A stretch of DNA of 64,000 nt from Agromyces marinus (GTDB lineage: Bacteria > Actinomycetota > Actinomycetes > Actinomycetales > Microbacteriaceae). The notes beneath the pieces were generated by a model. The model did no database searches and was not told the origin of the DNA. It saw nothing but the letters and a program-made list of their open reading frames with translations. The position numbers were made by a program, and so were the translations under genes. Every line of letters begins with the position of its first letter. The stretch's first letter is position 1. This document shows, one piece after another, positions 35,004-43,026 of the stretch. The stretch covers positions 496,001-560,000 of the forward strand of contig NZ_CP087879.1 of the NCBI RefSeq assembly GCF_021442325.1. The letters run 5' to 3'.

Positions 35004-36208
35004 TGCGACGCAGGATTCCTGTGGCATCCGCCATGGTCGGCGCGCTCGCGTTGATCGCGCTGACCGGCTGCACCACCGATCCGAGCGTGACCGCTCCGAC
35101 GGAGGACGCCGCCGAGACCGAGGAGAGCGTCGAGTGGTTCGACCAGGCGCTCTTCGACAAGCAGGACGCCGAGCGCGGCGTCGCACCGGAGGGCCCGGAC
35201 GACCAGCCGTGGCTGCAGATGATCAATCCGGAGATGGTCGACACGGCCGAGTACGCGAGCGACGGGGCGAAGAAGGCCTGCTTCGCGAACGCCTCGATCT
35301 CGAACCCGTGGCGGCAGACCGGCTGGATCACGATGAACGAGCAGTTGAAGGTCCTGCAGGAGCAGGGCGTCATCTCCGAGATGGAGACCCGAGACGCCCA
35401 GGACTCCGATGACACGCAGATCGCCGACATCGACTACTTCATCAACGAGGGCGACTGCGACGTGTTCATCATCTCGCCGAACTCGACGGCGGCGATGACG
35501 CCCGCGGTGGAGCGCGCGTGCGACACGGGCAAGCCCGTGGTCGTGTTCGACCGCGGTGTGCAGACCGACTGCCCCGTGACCTTCATCCACCCGATCGGCG
35601 GCTTCGCGTGGGGCATCGACACCGCCGAGTTCCTCATCGACGAGCTCGACGAGGGTGCCAAGGTCGTCGCGCTGCGCATCCTGCCCGGCGTGGACGTGCT
35701 CGAACAGCGCTGGGCCGCGGCCGAGAAGCTGTTCGACGAGGCGGGTATCGACGCGGTGGACTACTTCACCGGCGCCGACCCGGCCGAGATCAAGAAGATC
35801 ATCTCGGACGAGCTGGCCAAGGGCGACGTCGACGGCGTCTGGATGGATGCCGGCGACGGCGCCGTCGCCGCGATCGAGGCGTTCGAGGACGCCGGGGTCG
35901 ACTACCCCGTCATGACCGGCGAGGACGAGATGAGCTTCCTGCGCAAGTGGAAGGACACCGGGCTGACCGGACTCGCGCCGGTGTACTCGAACTTCCAGTG
36001 GCGCACCCCGCTGCTCGCGGCGCAGATGATCTTCGCCGGCGAGCAGGTGCCCTCGGAGTGGGTCCTCCCGCAGGCGCCCATCACCGCGGGCGAGGTCGAC
36101 GAGTACCTCGCGCTCAACGAGAACATGCCCGACGGTCACTACGCCAAGTTCGGCGGCGAGGACCTGCCCGGCTACCCGCAGGTCTGGGAGGATCGCGTCA
36201 TCCCGTGA
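35003..36208 (+). CDS. Sugar-binding lipoprotein of the ribose ABC class
   Basis: A 401-residue periplasmic-binding-protein-like lipoprotein. The lipobox is LTGC with Cys23. The mature domain has SISNPWRQTGWITMNEQL and the Rossmann-like halves with DVFIISPNSTAAMTPAVERACDTGKPVVVFDRGV, typical of type 1 sugar-binding proteins. The start ATG follows GGGAGG and overlaps the permease stop. The sugar is not evident; inositol, a pentose or a ketose fits the following isomerases. Confidence 0.9.
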   Translation: MRRRIPVASAMVGALALIALTGCTTDPSVTAPTEDAAETEESVEWFDQALFDKQDAERGVAPEGPDDQPWLQMINPEMVDTAEYASDGAKKACFANASISNPWRQTGWITMNEQLKVLQEQGVISEMETRDAQDSDDTQIADIDYFINEGDCDVFIISPNSTAAMTPAVERACDTGKPVVVFDRGVQTDCPVTFIHPIGGFAWGIDTAEFLIDELDEGAKVVALRILPGVDVLEQRWAAAEKLFDEAGIDAVDYFTGADPAEIKKIISDELAKGDVDGVWMDAGDGAVAAIEAFEDAGVDYPVMTGEDEMSFLRKWKDTGLTGLAPVYSNFQWRTPLLAAQMIFAGEQVPSEWVLPQAPITAGEVDEYLALNENMPDGHYAKFGGEDLPGYPQVWEDRVIP

Positions 36209-36217
36209 TCCACGTGA

Positions 36218-36254
36218 GGCGGGGCGGGCGCGGTCACCGGCGTCCCGCCCCGCC
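36218..36254 (+). terminator. GC-rich hairpin after the sugar-binding gene
   Basis: Perfect 11-base arms GGCGGGGCGGG (36218-36228) and CCCGCCCCGCC (36244-36254). It starts ten bases after the binding-protein stop and 64 bases before the first isomerase gene, so it may reduce read-through and favour high binding-protein expression. Confidence 0.65.
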
Positions 36255-36317
36255 GACACGGCCCGAACACCTCCGCCCGGGGCCGACCCGGGCGGACGAA
36301 CGCGACGAGGAGGGCGC

Positions 36318-37187
36318 ATGACGCGCACGATCGGCGTCAACACCTGGGTGTGGGCGTCGCCGCTCACCGATGAGAACCTGCCCGCGCTCGCGGCGAAGGC
36401 CGCCGGGATGGGATTCGGCGCGATCGAACTGCCCGTCGAGTCCCCGGGCGACTGGTCGCCCGAGCACGCGGCCGAGGTGCTCGCGGAGCATCGGCTCGCT
36501 CCGGTCGTGATCGGCGCGATGGGGCCCGGGCGCAACCTCGTCGCCGCGCCGGGATCCGAGGTCGTCGCGACCCAGAACTACCTCGTGCAGTGCATCCGGG
36601 CGGCAGAGGTCGTCGGCGCCCGGGTGGTCGCCGGTCCGTTCACGGCCGCGACCGGCCGGGCCTGGCGCATGGACGACGCGGAACGCGGCGACCGCGTGGC
36701 CGAACTGCGGGCCGCGCTCGCGCCCGTCGTGCGGCAGGCGGTCGATCGCGGCATCCGGATCGCGATCGAACCGCTCAACCGGTACGAGACGAGCCTCCTC
36801 AACACGGTCGAACAGGCGCTCGACGCGCTCGAGCCGCTGCTCGGGCCGGGGCTCGGGCTCGCGCTCGACAGCTACCACCTGAACATCGAGGAACGGTCCA
36901 TCGGGGATGCCATCCGCCTCGCCGGCCCGCACCTCGCTCACGTGCAGGTGTGCGGCAACGACCGCGGCGCCGTCGGGGACGACCACATCGACTGGCCGGC
37001 ATTCCTCGACGCCCTCGACGACGTCGGGTACGCCGACGTGCTCGGCGTCGAGAGCTTCACGGGAGAGAACGCCACCATCGCGGTCGCGGCGTCGGTGTGG
37101 CGTCCGCTCGCCGCATCGCAGGACGCGCTCGCAGAGCGCAGCCTCCGCCACCTCACCGCACTCGAACAGGAACGGATGCCGAGATGA
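36318..37187 (+). CDS. Sugar isomerase/epimerase, tagatose 3-epimerase-like (AP endonuclease 2 fold)
   Basis: A 289-residue TIM-barrel enzyme. It starts TIGVNTWVWASPLTDENLPALAAKAAGMGFGAIELPVE and carries likely metal ligands in IAIEPLNR (Glu), LDSYHLNIEE (Asp, His) and LGVESFTGEN (Glu), the pattern of D-tagatose/D-psicose 3-epimerases. Substrate not proven. The next gene overlaps it by four bases, so the two isomerases are made together. Confidence 0.85.
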   Translation: MTRTIGVNTWVWASPLTDENLPALAAKAAGMGFGAIELPVESPGDWSPEHAAEVLAEHRLAPVVIGAMGPGRNLVAAPGSEVVATQNYLVQCIRAAEVVGARVVAGPFTAATGRAWRMDDAERGDRVAELRAALAPVVRQAVDRGIRIAIEPLNRYETSLLNTVEQALDALEPLLGPGLGLALDSYHLNIEERSIGDAIRLAGPHLAHVQVCGNDRGAVGDDHIDWPAFLDALDDVGYADVLGVESFTGENATIAVAASVWRPLAASQDALAERSLRHLTALEQERMPR

Positions 37188-38206
37188 CCGAACCCACGCA
37201 CCGGGCACACCCCGTCACCCTCTTCACCGGCCAGTGGGCCGACCTGCCGTTCGAGGAGGTCGCGCGGCTGGCCTCCGAGTGGGGCTACGACGGCCTCGAG
37301 ATCGCGTGCTCGGGCGACCACCTCGACACCGAGCTCGCCGACGAGGAGCCGGGCTACCTGAAGGAGAAGCTGGAGCTCCTGAGGCGCTACGACCTGAAGG
37401 TCTACGCGATCTCGAACCACCTCACCGGCCAGGCCGTGTGCGACGACCCGATCGACTTCCGGCACCAGGCGATCGTGCGCCCGTCCACCTGGGGCGACGG
37501 TGACGCCGAGGGCGTGCGGCAGCGTGCCGCGGAGGACATGAAGCGCACGGCGCGCGTCGCGCGCAAGCTCGGCGTCGACACGGTCGTCGGCTTCACGGGC
37601 TCGAAGATCTGGCAGTACGTGGCGATGTTCCCGCCCGTGCCGGCGTCGGTGATCGACGCGGGCTACGAGGACTTCGCGACCCGGTGGAACCCCATCCTCG
37701 ACGTGTTCGACGACGAGGGCGTGCGCTTCGCGCACGAGGTGCACCCGTCCGAGATCGCGTACGACCACTGGACGAGCGTGCGCACGCTCGAGGCGATCGA
37801 CCGCCGCCCGGCGTTCGGCTTCAACTGGGACCCGAGCCACATGATGTGGCAGGGCGTCGACCCGGTCGGCTTCATCTGGGACTTCCAGGACCGGATCTAC
37901 CACGTCGACTGCAAGGACACGCGCATCCGCCCGGCATCCGGTCGCAGCGGCATCCTCGGCTCCCACCTGCCGTGGGGCGACCCGCGCCGCGGCTGGGACT
38001 TCGTCTCGACCGGGCACGGCGACGTGCCGTGGGAGGACGCGTTCCGCGCGCTCGACGCGATCGGGTACACGGGTCCGATCTCGGTCGAGTGGGAGGACGC
38101 CGGCATGGACCGCCTGCACGGCGGCCCGCAGGCGCTCGAGTACGTGCGCTCGCTCATCTGGCCGCGGCCGACCGCGTCGTTCGACGCCGCGTTCTCCAAC
38201 CAGTAG
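37184..38206 (+). CDS. Sugar phosphate isomerase/epimerase family protein
   Basis: A 340-residue TIM-barrel of the same superfamily as the previous gene but a different subgroup. It shows TLFTGQWADLPFEEVARLASEWGYDGLEIACSGDH, FAHEVHPSEIAYD (Glu, His), FNWDPSHMMWQGVDP (Asp, His), YHVDCKDT and ISVEWEDAGMD (Glu), a complete metal-site set. Proteins of this build occur in inositol and rare sugar catabolism. It is the last gene of the operon, before an intergenic repeat cluster. Confidence 0.88.
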   Translation: MTEPTHRAHPVTLFTGQWADLPFEEVARLASEWGYDGLEIACSGDHLDTELADEEPGYLKEKLELLRRYDLKVYAISNHLTGQAVCDDPIDFRHQAIVRPSTWGDGDAEGVRQRAAEDMKRTARVARKLGVDTVVGFTGSKIWQYVAMFPPVPASVIDAGYEDFATRWNPILDVFDDEGVRFAHEVHPSEIAYDHWTSVRTLEAIDRRPAFGFNWDPSHMMWQGVDPVGFIWDFQDRIYHVDCKDTRIRPASGRSGILGSHLPWGDPRRGWDFVSTGHGDVPWEDAFRALDAIGYTGPISVEWEDAGMDRLHGGPQALEYVRSLIWPRPTASFDAAFSNQ

Positions 38207-38244
38207 GCGCCGAGGCGCTCCCGCTCGCTCGGGCTCGCGCACGC

Positions 38245-38356
38245 GCGCTCTGCGCCACTTCGCGCGCTCTGCGCCAGTCCGCCCCCGCACTCTGCGCCAC
38301 TTCGAGCGCGGTGCGCCACTCGAACTGGCGCACGGCACGGCAAGTGGCGCAGAGCG
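38245..38356. repeat. Cluster of six TGCGCCA(C/G)T repeats, four direct and two inverted
   Basis: Direct copies: GCGCTCTGCGCCACTT at 38245, GCGCTCTGCGCCAGT at 38264, GCACTCTGCGCCACTT at 38287, GCGCGGTGCGCCACT at 38306. Inverted copies: AACTGGCGCAC at 38323 and AAGTGGCGCAGAGCG at 38342. The first and last copies can pair over 15 bases. The cluster fills most of the 278-base gap after the sugar operon and may act as its terminator or as a protein-binding array. Confidence 0.75.
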
Positions 38357-38484
38357 GGCACGCGATCGGCGGGCGACGTGCGACGTGCGACGCGCGGCGG
38401 GCGGCGCCTGCGGCCGGGGCCGGTCACAGGCGGCATCCGCTTGCGTCATAGGAATCGCACAGGAGCGCGCGCATACTCGAAAGC

Positions 38485-39234
38485 ATGGGCACCTCGACCG
38501 AGCCGGGCACCGCGCACCGTCCGCAGATCGCCAAGGCCGACGGCAGCGCCGTGCGCGTCCTCGTCGTCGACGACGAGAACTCGCTCACCGACCTGCTCAG
38601 GATGGCCCTGCGCTACGAGGGGTGGGAGGTGCGGACCGCCGCCGACGGCCTCGGCGCGGTGCGGGCCGCGCGCGAGTTCCGCCCCGACGCGATCGTGCTC
38701 GACATCATGCTGCCCGACATCGACGGGCTCGAGGTGCTCCAGCGCGTGCGGGCCGACGGCACCGAGACGCCCGTGCTGTTCCTCACCGCCAAGGACTCGC
38801 TCGACGACCGCATCGCGGGGCTCACCGCCGGCGGTGACGACTACGTCACGAAGCCGTTCAGCCTCGAGGAGGTCGTGGCGCGCCTGCGCGGGCTCATCCG
38901 CCGCTCCACGCTCACGCTCGGCCAGGCGAAGGACCCGGTGCTGCGGGTCGGCGACCTCTCGCTCGACGAGGACTCGTACGAGGTCGAGCGCGACGGCACC
39001 CCGATCGAGCTCACCGCGACCGAGTTCGAACTGCTCCGCTTCCTCATGCGCAATCCCCGCCGCGTGCTGTCGAAGGCGCAGATCCTCGACCGCGTCTGGA
39101 ACTACGACTTCGGCGGCAAGGAGTCGGTCGTCGAGCTCTACATCTCGTACCTGCGCAAGAAGATCGACGCGGGCCGCGAGCCCATGATCCACACGGTGCG
39201 CGGTGCGGGCTACATGCTGAAGGCCGTCGGATGA
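38485..39234 (+). CDS. OmpR-family response regulator
   Basis: A 249-residue response regulator. The receiver domain has DDEN near residue 29, the phosphorylated Asp73 in VLDIMLPD and Lys123 in VTKPFS. The winged-helix output domain lies at about 145-245 (ELTATEFELLRFLMRNPRRVLSKAQILDRVW ... YLRKKID ... TVRGAGYML). It resembles MprA/TrcR of actinobacteria. The histidine kinase gene overlaps its stop by four bases. Its regulon is unknown. Confidence 0.94.
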   Translation: MGTSTEPGTAHRPQIAKADGSAVRVLVVDDENSLTDLLRMALRYEGWEVRTAADGLGAVRAAREFRPDAIVLDIMLPDIDGLEVLQRVRADGTETPVLFLTAKDSLDDRIAGLTAGGDDYVTKPFSLEEVVARLRGLIRRSTLTLGQAKDPVLRVGDLSLDEDSYEVERDGTPIELTATEFELLRFLMRNPRRVLSKAQILDRVWNYDFGGKESVVELYISYLRKKIDAGREPMIHTVRGAGYMLKAVG

Positions 39235-40793
39235 CGCACCCCGGCGACCCCGGCCACGCCGCGGCCGCGCGGCGCGATGCGCTCGCCCACTCGGCGTCGC
39301 CGGCAGGCGAACCGATGGCGGATGCCGCGCCGGACGTCGGTCGGCGGCCGTGGTCGTTGCACCGGCGGCTCCTGGCGATCCTCACGGTCCTGCTCGTCGC
39401 GGTGAGCGTCGTCATCGGCGTGGTCACCGTGCTCGTGTTCCATTCGACGTCGGTCGAACGCCTCGACGCCAGCCTCCGGGCCGCGGCCGCACGTGCGGCG
39501 GACGTGGCGCCGTCCGGTGTGCCGACCGACCCGCGTTCGACCGTCCTCGAGTTCCTGAGCGTGCCGGGCCAGCCCGTGGGAACGCTCGGGGTCCTCATCG
39601 CGGGCGACACGACCGTCGGCGGGTACATCTCGGAGCTCGGTGAACTCCTGGAGGCGGACCGGTCCGCCCTTCGCGCGCTCTCATCCGTCCCTGCGGACTC
39701 GCGCCCGCACACGGTCGATGCCGGCGCTCTCGGGCCCTACCGCGCGATCGCCGTGGACACGGACTCGCAACTGCGCGGGGTGCTCGCACTTCCGCTCGCC
39801 GACGTGAACGCCCAGACCGCCCAGCTCGCACTGACCGTCGCGATCGTCGCCGCCGGCGGCCTGCTCCTCGCGCTCGGCATCGGCTCGATCGTCGTGCGGC
39901 GTGCGCTCAGCCCGCTGTCGGAGGTGACCGCGACCGCACGCCGCGTGTCGGAGCTCCCGCTGGATCGGGGCGACGTCGCGCTCGGCGAGCGGGTCCCCGC
40001 CGTCGACGACGGAACCGAGGTCGGCCGGCTCGGCACCTCCTTCAACCGGATGCTCGAGCATGTGGCATCCGCGCTCTCGGCACGCGAGCGCAGCGAGCAG
40101 AAGGTGCGACGCTTCGTCGCCGATGCGAGCCACGAACTGCGCACGCCGCTCGCCTCGATCCGCGGGTACGCCGAGCTGACGCGCCTGCACGGCGGGCAGC
40201 TCCCGGCCGACGTGGTGCACGCGTTCGAGCGGATCGAGTCGGAGTCCAAGCGGATGACGGAGCTCGTCGAGGACCTGCTGCTGCTCGCCCGGCTCGATGA
40301 GGGCAGGGAAGTGCGCCGCGACCCCGTCGACCTCGGGCGTCTCGTGGCCGATGCGGTCGGCGACGCCCAGGTCGCCTCACCGGATCATTCGTGGCGGGTC
40401 GACGCGCCGGCTTCCGAGGTCGTCGTGGACGGGGATGCGAGCCGGCTCCACCAGGCGGTCGCGAACCTGCTCGCGAACGCGCGGGTGCACACGCCGGAAG
40501 GCACGGAGGTGGTGGTGGGGCTCTCCGTTCCGACCGCGGCGGACGGCGGTGCGGAGCGAGCGCGGATCACCGTCGCCGACGACGGCCCCGGAATCGACGA
40601 GGGGGTGCGCGCGTCGCTGTTCGAACGGTTCGTGCGCGGCGACGCGTCGCGCTCGCGCCGGGCGGGCAGCACCGGGCTGGGCCTCGCCATCGTCAAGGGC
40701 GTCGTCGAGGCGCACGGCGGCACGGTGGCGGTCGAGAGCGCCCCGGGCAGGACCGTGTTCACCCTCGACCTGCCGCTCGCGCGGGGTCACTGA
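39231..40793 (+). CDS. Sensor histidine kinase
   Basis: A 520-residue membrane kinase. Transmembrane helices lie at about 47-70 and 200-223, enclosing an extracellular sensor domain of about 130 residues. A HAMP domain follows. The phosphorylated His301 is in VADASHELRTPLASI; the ATP-binding domain has NLLANARVHTPEG (N box), VADDGPGIDEG (G1) and STGLGLAIVKGVVEAHGG (G2). It pairs with the response regulator just upstream. It overlaps the convergent small gene by seven bases. The signal is unknown. Confidence 0.94.
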   Translation: MTHPGDPGHAAAARRDALAHSASPAGEPMADAAPDVGRRPWSLHRRLLAILTVLLVAVSVVIGVVTVLVFHSTSVERLDASLRAAAARAADVAPSGVPTDPRSTVLEFLSVPGQPVGTLGVLIAGDTTVGGYISELGELLEADRSALRALSSVPADSRPHTVDAGALGPYRAIAVDTDSQLRGVLALPLADVNAQTAQLALTVAIVAAGGLLLALGIGSIVVRRALSPLSEVTATARRVSELPLDRGDVALGERVPAVDDGTEVGRLGTSFNRMLEHVASALSARERSEQKVRRFVADASHELRTPLASIRGYAELTRLHGGQLPADVVHAFERIESESKRMTELVEDLLLLARLDEGREVRRDPVDLGRLVADAVGDAQVASPDHSWRVDAPASEVVVDGDASRLHQAVANLLANARVHTPEGTEVVVGLSVPTAADGGAERARITVADDGPGIDEGVRASLFERFVRGDASRSRRAGSTGLGLAIVKGVVEAHGGTVAVESAPGRTVFTLDLPLARGH

Positions 40794-41080
40794 ACCGGGG
40801 CGTCGGGTGGTGGCAGCTGCACGTCGGCCTCGGGTTCGACCGTGACTCCGCGGACCCGGGACATCCGCTCGATCGTGTCCTCGGCGGCGCGGCCGGTCAC
40901 GACGCCGATGACGTCGAGGACCTCGTCGACTTCGAGGCCGGCCGCCTCGAGGTCGGACACGGCGTCGGCGAGCACCCGGTCGCCGACCGACACGTGCACG
41001 CGCCGCGGGCCGCCGGGGCCGGGGGCGCCTGATCGGGCGCCCCCGGTCCGCGGTCGGTCCGGTTGATCCGACGGGGTCAT
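40787..41080 (-). CDS. Small I9-like protein, probable partner of the subtilase
   Basis: A 97-residue protein. After a disordered Pro/Gly/Arg-rich N-terminus (residues 1-27) it has a compact beta-alpha-beta unit: VHVSVGDRVLADAVSDLEAAGLEVDEVLDVIGVVTGRAAEDTIERMSRVRGVTVEPEADVQLPPP. The order and the closing GVTVEPEADVQL resemble the subtilisin propeptide/inhibitor I9 fold. Its start overlaps the protease stop by four bases, so both are made in fixed ratio. I infer an inhibitor or folding chaperone; the match is by pattern only. Confidence 0.7.
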   Translation of the reverse strand: MTPSDQPDRPRTGGARSGAPGPGGPRRVHVSVGDRVLADAVSDLEAAGLEVDEVLDVIGVVTGRAAEDTIERMSRVRGVTVEPEADVQLPPPDAPVQ

Positions 41081-42450
41081 CGACGGTCCTTCGGGACCGG
41101 GATCGGGTCGAGCTCGCCGGGATCGATGATCGGTCCGGGACGCCACGGCACCGGCCGGTAGTCCCAGATCGGGCGGCGGCGCGTGGGCACGACGGCGAGG
41201 CCGGCCCCGACGTCGACCGCGGGCTGCGGCAGCGCGACCGCGGTCCGGACGAGTTCGCGCCAGAGGTCGCGGCCGCGCAGGCCGGTCTTCTGGGCGAGCG
41301 TCGCCGCGATCCCGGCGACGTGCGGCGTCGCCATGCTCGTGCCGGACTTCACGCCGTACGAGCCCTTGGCGACCGGGACGGACGAGTACGTCGCGACGCC
41401 GGGTGCGGCGATGTTCACCTCGCCGCCGTTGCCGTTCAGGCCGCGGCACGAGAACGGCGCGCGCATGAGCGCCTGGTCGAGCGCCGCGACCGCGAGGATC
41501 GACGGGCTGTTGGCCGGAGCGCTCACCGGGAAGGTCGCGCCGTCGTTGCCGGCGGCGGCCACGATCAGCGATCCCGCGTTGAGCGCGGCCTGCCCGGCCT
41601 GCTCGTAGTAGGTGAAGTAGGTCTGGCCGAGCTGCACGCGCGAGCCCAGCGACATCGAGATCACCTGGGCGCCCTGTTGGATGGCCCACTGGATGCCGGC
41701 GAGGATGCCGCCGCTCGAGCCGCTGCCCTGATCGCTCAGCACCTTGCCGACGACCAGGCGCGCCCCGTAGGCGACGCCGTACCTGCGCTGGGTTCCCGAC
41801 GGAACCTTCGGCCCCGCTGCGGTGCCCGCGCAGTGCGTTCCGTGCGAGTGCCCGTCGTGGACCGCCTGACCGGAGATGAACGACTGGCTCGCGACGACGC
41901 GGCCGGCGAAGTCGGGGTGCCCGAGGTCGATGCCCGTGTCGAGCACGGCGACCCGCATGCCGGTCCCCGACCACGGTGCGGTCGCGAGGATCGGCGGGAT
42001 GGCGCGCACGGCCTGGAGCCCCCACGTGAAGGTGGCGGTGTCGGCGTAGGTCTGCGCCGCGTCGACCTCGTCGTCATCGGCGGAGCCGTCCGACTCGTCG
42101 TCGGCGAAGGTCGACGGAGCGTCGACCGCGTCGATGGTGTCGAGCGGGTGGACCCACACCTCAGGTTCGATCGCGATGATCGGACTGGACGGATCGTCCA
42201 CGGCCCGTGAGAGCGCCCCGATCTGATCGCCGTCGCCGTCGACCACGGCGACGTTGAGCAGGTCGAGGTACATGTCACCGGATGTCGCCGCGGCCGGGTC
42301 GTCCCCGAGGCCGCGCGACATGCTGCGCTCCATGCCGGCGACGTCGCGGAGCTCGCGCGCGGCGGCATCCGCTTCGACGGGGGCGAACGTGATGATCTGT
42401 CGACCGGTGGGGCCCATGGGGATCCCGCCGTCGACGTCGGAGGTGGTCAT
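41077..42450 (-). CDS. S8 family serine peptidase (subtilase), apparently not exported
   Basis: A 457-residue subtilase with the triad Asp171 (AVLDTGID), His203 (HSHGTHCAG) and Ser372 (SGTSMATPH), plus oxyanion Asn302 (AAGND). An N-terminal 100-residue region (RQIITFAPVEADAAARELRDVAG ... SSPIIAIEPEVWVHPL) looks like an I9 propeptide, followed by an acidic linker. There is no signal peptide, which is unusual for a subtilase of this size. The ATG follows GGAAGGAA. It is translated together with the small I9-like gene. Confidence 0.92.
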   Translation of the reverse strand: MTTSDVDGGIPMGPTGRQIITFAPVEADAAARELRDVAGMERSMSRGLGDDPAAATSGDMYLDLLNVAVVDGDGDQIGALSRAVDDPSSPIIAIEPEVWVHPLDTIDAVDAPSTFADDESDGSADDDEVDAAQTYADTATFTWGLQAVRAIPPILATAPWSGTGMRVAVLDTGIDLGHPDFAGRVVASQSFISGQAVHDGHSHGTHCAGTAAGPKVPSGTQRRYGVAYGARLVVGKVLSDQGSGSSGGILAGIQWAIQQGAQVISMSLGSRVQLGQTYFTYYEQAGQAALNAGSLIVAAAGNDGATFPVSAPANSPSILAVAALDQALMRAPFSCRGLNGNGGEVNIAAPGVATYSSVPVAKGSYGVKSGTSMATPHVAGIAATLAQKTGLRGRDLWRELVRTAVALPQPAVDVGAGLAVVPTRRRPIWDYRPVPWRPGPIIDPGELDPIPVPKDRR

Positions 42451-42503
42451 GTCGTCATTCCTTCCCTCTGCGGCGATGGCCCGCCCGCATTCGAGGAGGG
42501 CTC

Positions 42504-42551
42504 GATGCCGATTGCAGCCTCAGGCTGCGCCTGATGCGCCGACTCGGCATC
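42504..42551 (-). terminator. Two-tier hairpin after the MarR gene
   Basis: Outer arms GATGCCGA (42504-42511) and TCGGCATC (42544-42551); inner perfect stem GCAGCCT-C-AGGCTGC (42514-42528). It lies 25 bases past the end of the MarR gene, before the protease start. Confidence 0.55.
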
Positions 42552-42575
42552 GGGGAGGGCACTGACCTCGGGGAT

Positions 42576-43025
42576 TCAGCTCTCGCCGACGATGCGAAGG
42601 ACGTCCGCGAGGATGCGCAATTCCTCGACCGGACGATCGCGCAGGGCTCCGCGGAGGCGAGCCTGGTTCGCGGCGCGGACCTCGGCGACCCGTTCGCGGG
42701 CGAGCGGGGTCGGCGCGAGGACGCGTGCCCGGCCGTCGCGCTCGTCGGCGCGGCTCTCGACCAGGCCCAGCTGCTCGAGCTGGCGGACCTGCCTGCTGAC
42801 CGCGCTCTTGTCCATGTCGAGGTGCTCGGCGAGCACGTGCGCATTCGTCGTGCCCGAACGCACGATCGTGCTCAGCAGCTTGTACCCGGCCGGTTGCAGG
42901 TCGGGATGCACGAGCTTCGCCGATTCCGCCCAGACGACCCGTGCCCGGGTGAAGACCACGGCGAACTGCTCCTCGACCGACGCGATGGCGGCGTCGAGGG
43001 CGGGGTCGGCGGTCATGACGGCCAT
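42576..43025 (-). CDS. MarR family transcriptional regulator
   Basis: A 149-residue MarR protein. The winged helix is TNAHVLAEHLDMDKSAVSRQVRQLEQLGLVESRADERDGRARVL, with the conserved wing DERDGRAR. It starts one base after the stop of the MFS exporter gene, so it is cotranscribed with that gene. It probably represses the exporter promoter, which carries a perfect 10-base inverted repeat (44719-44768). The start could also be the ATG at 43016. Confidence 0.9.
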   Translation of the reverse strand: MAVMTADPALDAAIASVEEQFAVVFTRARVVWAESAKLVHPDLQPAGYKLLSTIVRSGTTNAHVLAEHLDMDKSAVSRQVRQLEQLGLVESRADERDGRARVLAPTPLARERVAEVRAANQARLRGALRDRPVEELRILADVLRIVGES

Positions 43026-43026
43026 G

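Noticed and set aside
38370..38400. Short CGACGTG repeats as a CRISPR-like array
   Set aside because: Unit of 7-8 bases, three copies, no spacers and no cas genes.
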